From: Archangium sp.
GTDB lineage: Bacteria > Myxococcota > Myxococcia > Myxococcales > Myxococcaceae
Length of the DNA: 7,371 nt
Assembly (NCBI GenBank): GCA_016793525.1
Contig: JAEUJT010000168.1
Span: 1 to 7,371, forward strand
Reading direction: 5' to 3'
In this document: positions 6,270 to 7,371 of the stretch, piece after piece
Layout: each line of letters begins with the position of its first letter
How positions within the stretch are numbered: the first letter of the stretch is position 1
Position numbers and translations under genes: made by a program
Notes under the pieces: model-generated
What the model was told of the DNA's origin: nothing
What the model saw: the letters and a program-made list of their open reading frames with translations, nothing else
Databases searched by the model: none

Positions 6270-6998
6270 TCACTCCGGGGCGGAGCAGGTGGCGGCGCCG
6301 TCGATGAACTTGCGCTTGCTCGCCGAGGCCAGGTCGATTTCCACCGGCACCGCGACCAGCGCGCCCAACATGTCGGGGTGCGACTTGAGCACGGCGTCGC
6401 ACGGCGGCGGGGTGAGCTTCACATCGTCGGGAATCGCCACGTCGGCGCGAATCTCTTTCCAGCACGAGACCGCTTCATCGCCGGTCGGCTGACAGCGCGC
6501 GTGCACCTCGGAGTGGAAACGCATCAGCGTGGTGCGGTTTTCGCTCACCAGGCTGGTCGGTTGGCGCGCGTCGAACTCGCCGTCGTAGATGAGCGCGCCA
6601 TTGACGAGCGAGTAGACCCGCACGCCGCGAAAGGCCGCCGCACCGTCGGCGCTCAACACGAAGGCGTAGCCGCCCTTGATGCCGGCGAGGTACCCGTACT
6701 GCGCCGCGCCCTCGAGGGCCGTGACGTCAGCCTCGTTGGCGTCGCACGGCGGCATCGCGTCGCCCTTCTTCTTGCGCAGCCACATGCCTCGGGCGCCCTT
6801 GAGCCCGGGGTCGTTGATCTCCACCAACATCCACCGGCCGACGTCGGCGCAGTAGATCTTCACCTTGCCCACCGACAGCTGGCTCTCTCCGAGTGTGCCG
6901 CGCTCTTCCTTCGCGGGCTTCTCGAAGCCGCGAAAGGGCTGATTCGTCGAAGGTGGCGGCGCGGAGATGAGCAGGGAGACGACGAGCGAGAGCGTCAT
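6270..6998 (-). CDS. exported six-cysteine protein of unknown function
   Basis: The 242-residue product starts with a short hydrophobic stretch (residues 2-11) followed by SAPPPS, which reads as a signal peptide cleaved near residue 13, although the n-region lacks a positive charge. Six cysteines remain (50, 85, 169, 179, 200, 238); the even number fits three disulfides in an oxidising compartment. Residues 97-140 alternate glycine, aromatic and hydrophobic residues (GYLAGIKGGYAFVLSADG, then VRVYSLVNGALIYDG), suggesting beta strands and hairpins. A Lys/Arg-rich patch lies at 75-78 and a charged N-terminal linker at 20-35. I recognise no catalytic motif or family. The ATG at 6998 is only 55 bases from the divergent lipoprotein start at 7054. 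TG-A-TAGAGT (7016-7008, minus) resembles an extended -10 but would leave almost no leader. Periplasmic or secreted location is likely; function unknown. Confidence 0.8.
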   Translation of the reverse strand: MTLSLVVSLLISAPPPSTNQPFRGFEKPAKEERGTLGESQLSVGKVKIYCADVGRWMLVEINDPGLKGARGMWLRKKKGDAMPPCDANEADVTALEGAAQYGYLAGIKGGYAFVLSADGAAAFRGVRVYSLVNGALIYDGEFDARQPTSLVSENRTTLMRFHSEVHARCQPTGDEAVSCWKEIRADVAIPDDVKLTPPPCDAVLKSHPDMLGALVAVPVEIDLASASKRKFIDGAATCSAPE

Positions 6999-7053
6999 GG
7001 GTGAGCGACTCTATCACTGAGCGCTGGTGGCCCTTGGGCTACAAGCCGTGGCC
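6999..7053. promoter_or_regulatory. short divergent promoter gap
   Basis: These 55 bases separate the starts of the six-cysteine protein gene (minus) and the truncated lipoprotein gene (plus), so they should hold both promoters or parts of them. The only element noticed is TG-A-TAGAGT on the minus strand at 7016-7008, a four-of-six extended -10 match with no good -35. No dyad or clear Shine-Dalgarno was seen for either gene. Confidence 0.3.
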
Positions 7054-7371
7054 ATGCGCCTCCGAGAGATGACGTTGTGGCCGGCCGTGGGTGTGCTCGC
7101 GCTGGTGGTTGGCTGCACCTGTGGTGACAAGAACACGGTTGGTACCGATGGCATGCGCGCCACGACTGACGCGCCCGCACTGTCGCTCTCGCCGCTGCCG
7201 GCGGTGCCCACGCTCGACGTCGCGCGCGAATCGCTCCCGGGCGCTGACGGCGCGCTCGCGGTGGTGGCTGCGCGTCCCCAAGGCGTCATCGAGGGCGAGG
7301 TGCGGCCCACCGTCACCTTCTCCAAGCCGGTGAAGTCGCTGGAGATGGTCGAGGCCCAGCGCGGGGGCGAC
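7054..7371 (+). CDS. lipoprotein N-terminus, possible bacterial alpha-2-macroglobulin (partial)
   Basis: An open frame from ATG 7054 runs off the right edge, giving 106 residues. It begins MRLREM, followed by a hydrophobic core (residues 8-19) and a lipobox ending V18-V19-G20-C21, so it is a lipoprotein with lipidation at C21. A low-complexity linker rich in Asp, Thr, Ala and Pro covers about 25-55. From residue 67 the segment LAVVAARPQG and then RPTVTFSKPV (84-93) looks like a bacterial Ig-like strand pattern, of the kind found at the start of large bacterial alpha-2-macroglobulin lipoproteins, which trap proteases in the periplasm. The visible part is too short to show the thioester or macroglobulin domains, so this is tentative; another Ig-like surface lipoprotein is equally possible. 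M6 (7069) is an alternative start, but M1 supplies the positive n-region expected of a signal peptide. Confidence 0.75.
   Translation, partial: MRLREMTLWPAVGVLALVVGCTCGDKNTVGTDGMRATTDAPALSLSPLPAVPTLDVARESLPGADGALAVVAARPQGVIEGEVRPTVTFSKPVKSLEMVEAQRGGD

Noticed and set aside
6060..7004. 314-codon plus-strand open frame across the six-cysteine gene
   Set aside because: Overlaps the end of the LamG gene and the whole minus-strand exported protein, and has shadow-like His/Arg/Val composition without a signal peptide or domain.

Overview
The window is GC-rich DNA that looks like a myxobacterium (Myxococcota, probably Myxococcales/Cystobacterineae). The strongest evidence is a canonical MYXO-CTERM sorting tail (Gly-Cys-Gly-Cys-Ser-Ser, hydrophobic helix, Arg cluster) on the large metalloprotease. 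Supporting evidence is the set of lipoproteins with Asp/Ala/Gly-rich or Cys-rich linkers and the almost stop-free noncoding frames. No rRNA, tRNA, CRISPR array, insertion sequence or phage gene was recognised, and no gap between genes exceeds about 120 bases.

Layout, left to right. (1) 2-364 (+): a PIN-domain VapC-type toxin, whose antitoxin would lie just outside the left edge. (2) 365-461: a short gap with a weak hairpin and an 18-bp operator-like dyad 19 bases before the next start. (3) 462-986 (+): a small lipoprotein of unknown function. (4) 1016-2773 (-): a polytopic membrane protein resembling GT-C glycosyltransferases, convergent with gene 3. (5) 2786-5203 (-): an 805-residue secreted HExxH metalloprotease with MYXO-CTERM, only 12 bases upstream of the GT-C gene, so the two probably form one operon transcribed protease first. 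(6) 5267-6151 (+): a lipoprotein with a Cys-rich N-terminus and a LamG/concanavalin-like C-terminal region, divergent from the protease across a gap of about 63 bases that carries a duplicated 9-mer. (7) 6270-6998 (-): a six-cysteine exported protein of unknown function, convergent with gene 6 around a GC hairpin. (8) 7054-7371 (+): the start of another lipoprotein, cut by the right edge, possibly a bacterial alpha-2-macroglobulin.

Six of the seven genes encode membrane or exported products; only the VapC-like toxin looks cytoplasmic. The most coherent unit is the protease/GT-C pair. A plausible but unproven reading is that a surface-anchored protease is made together with a membrane enzyme that modifies it or another envelope component. 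Nothing here is clearly a new defence or mobile system. The best leads are the operator-like dyad before gene 3, the protease/GT-C pairing, and the uncharacterised exported proteins.
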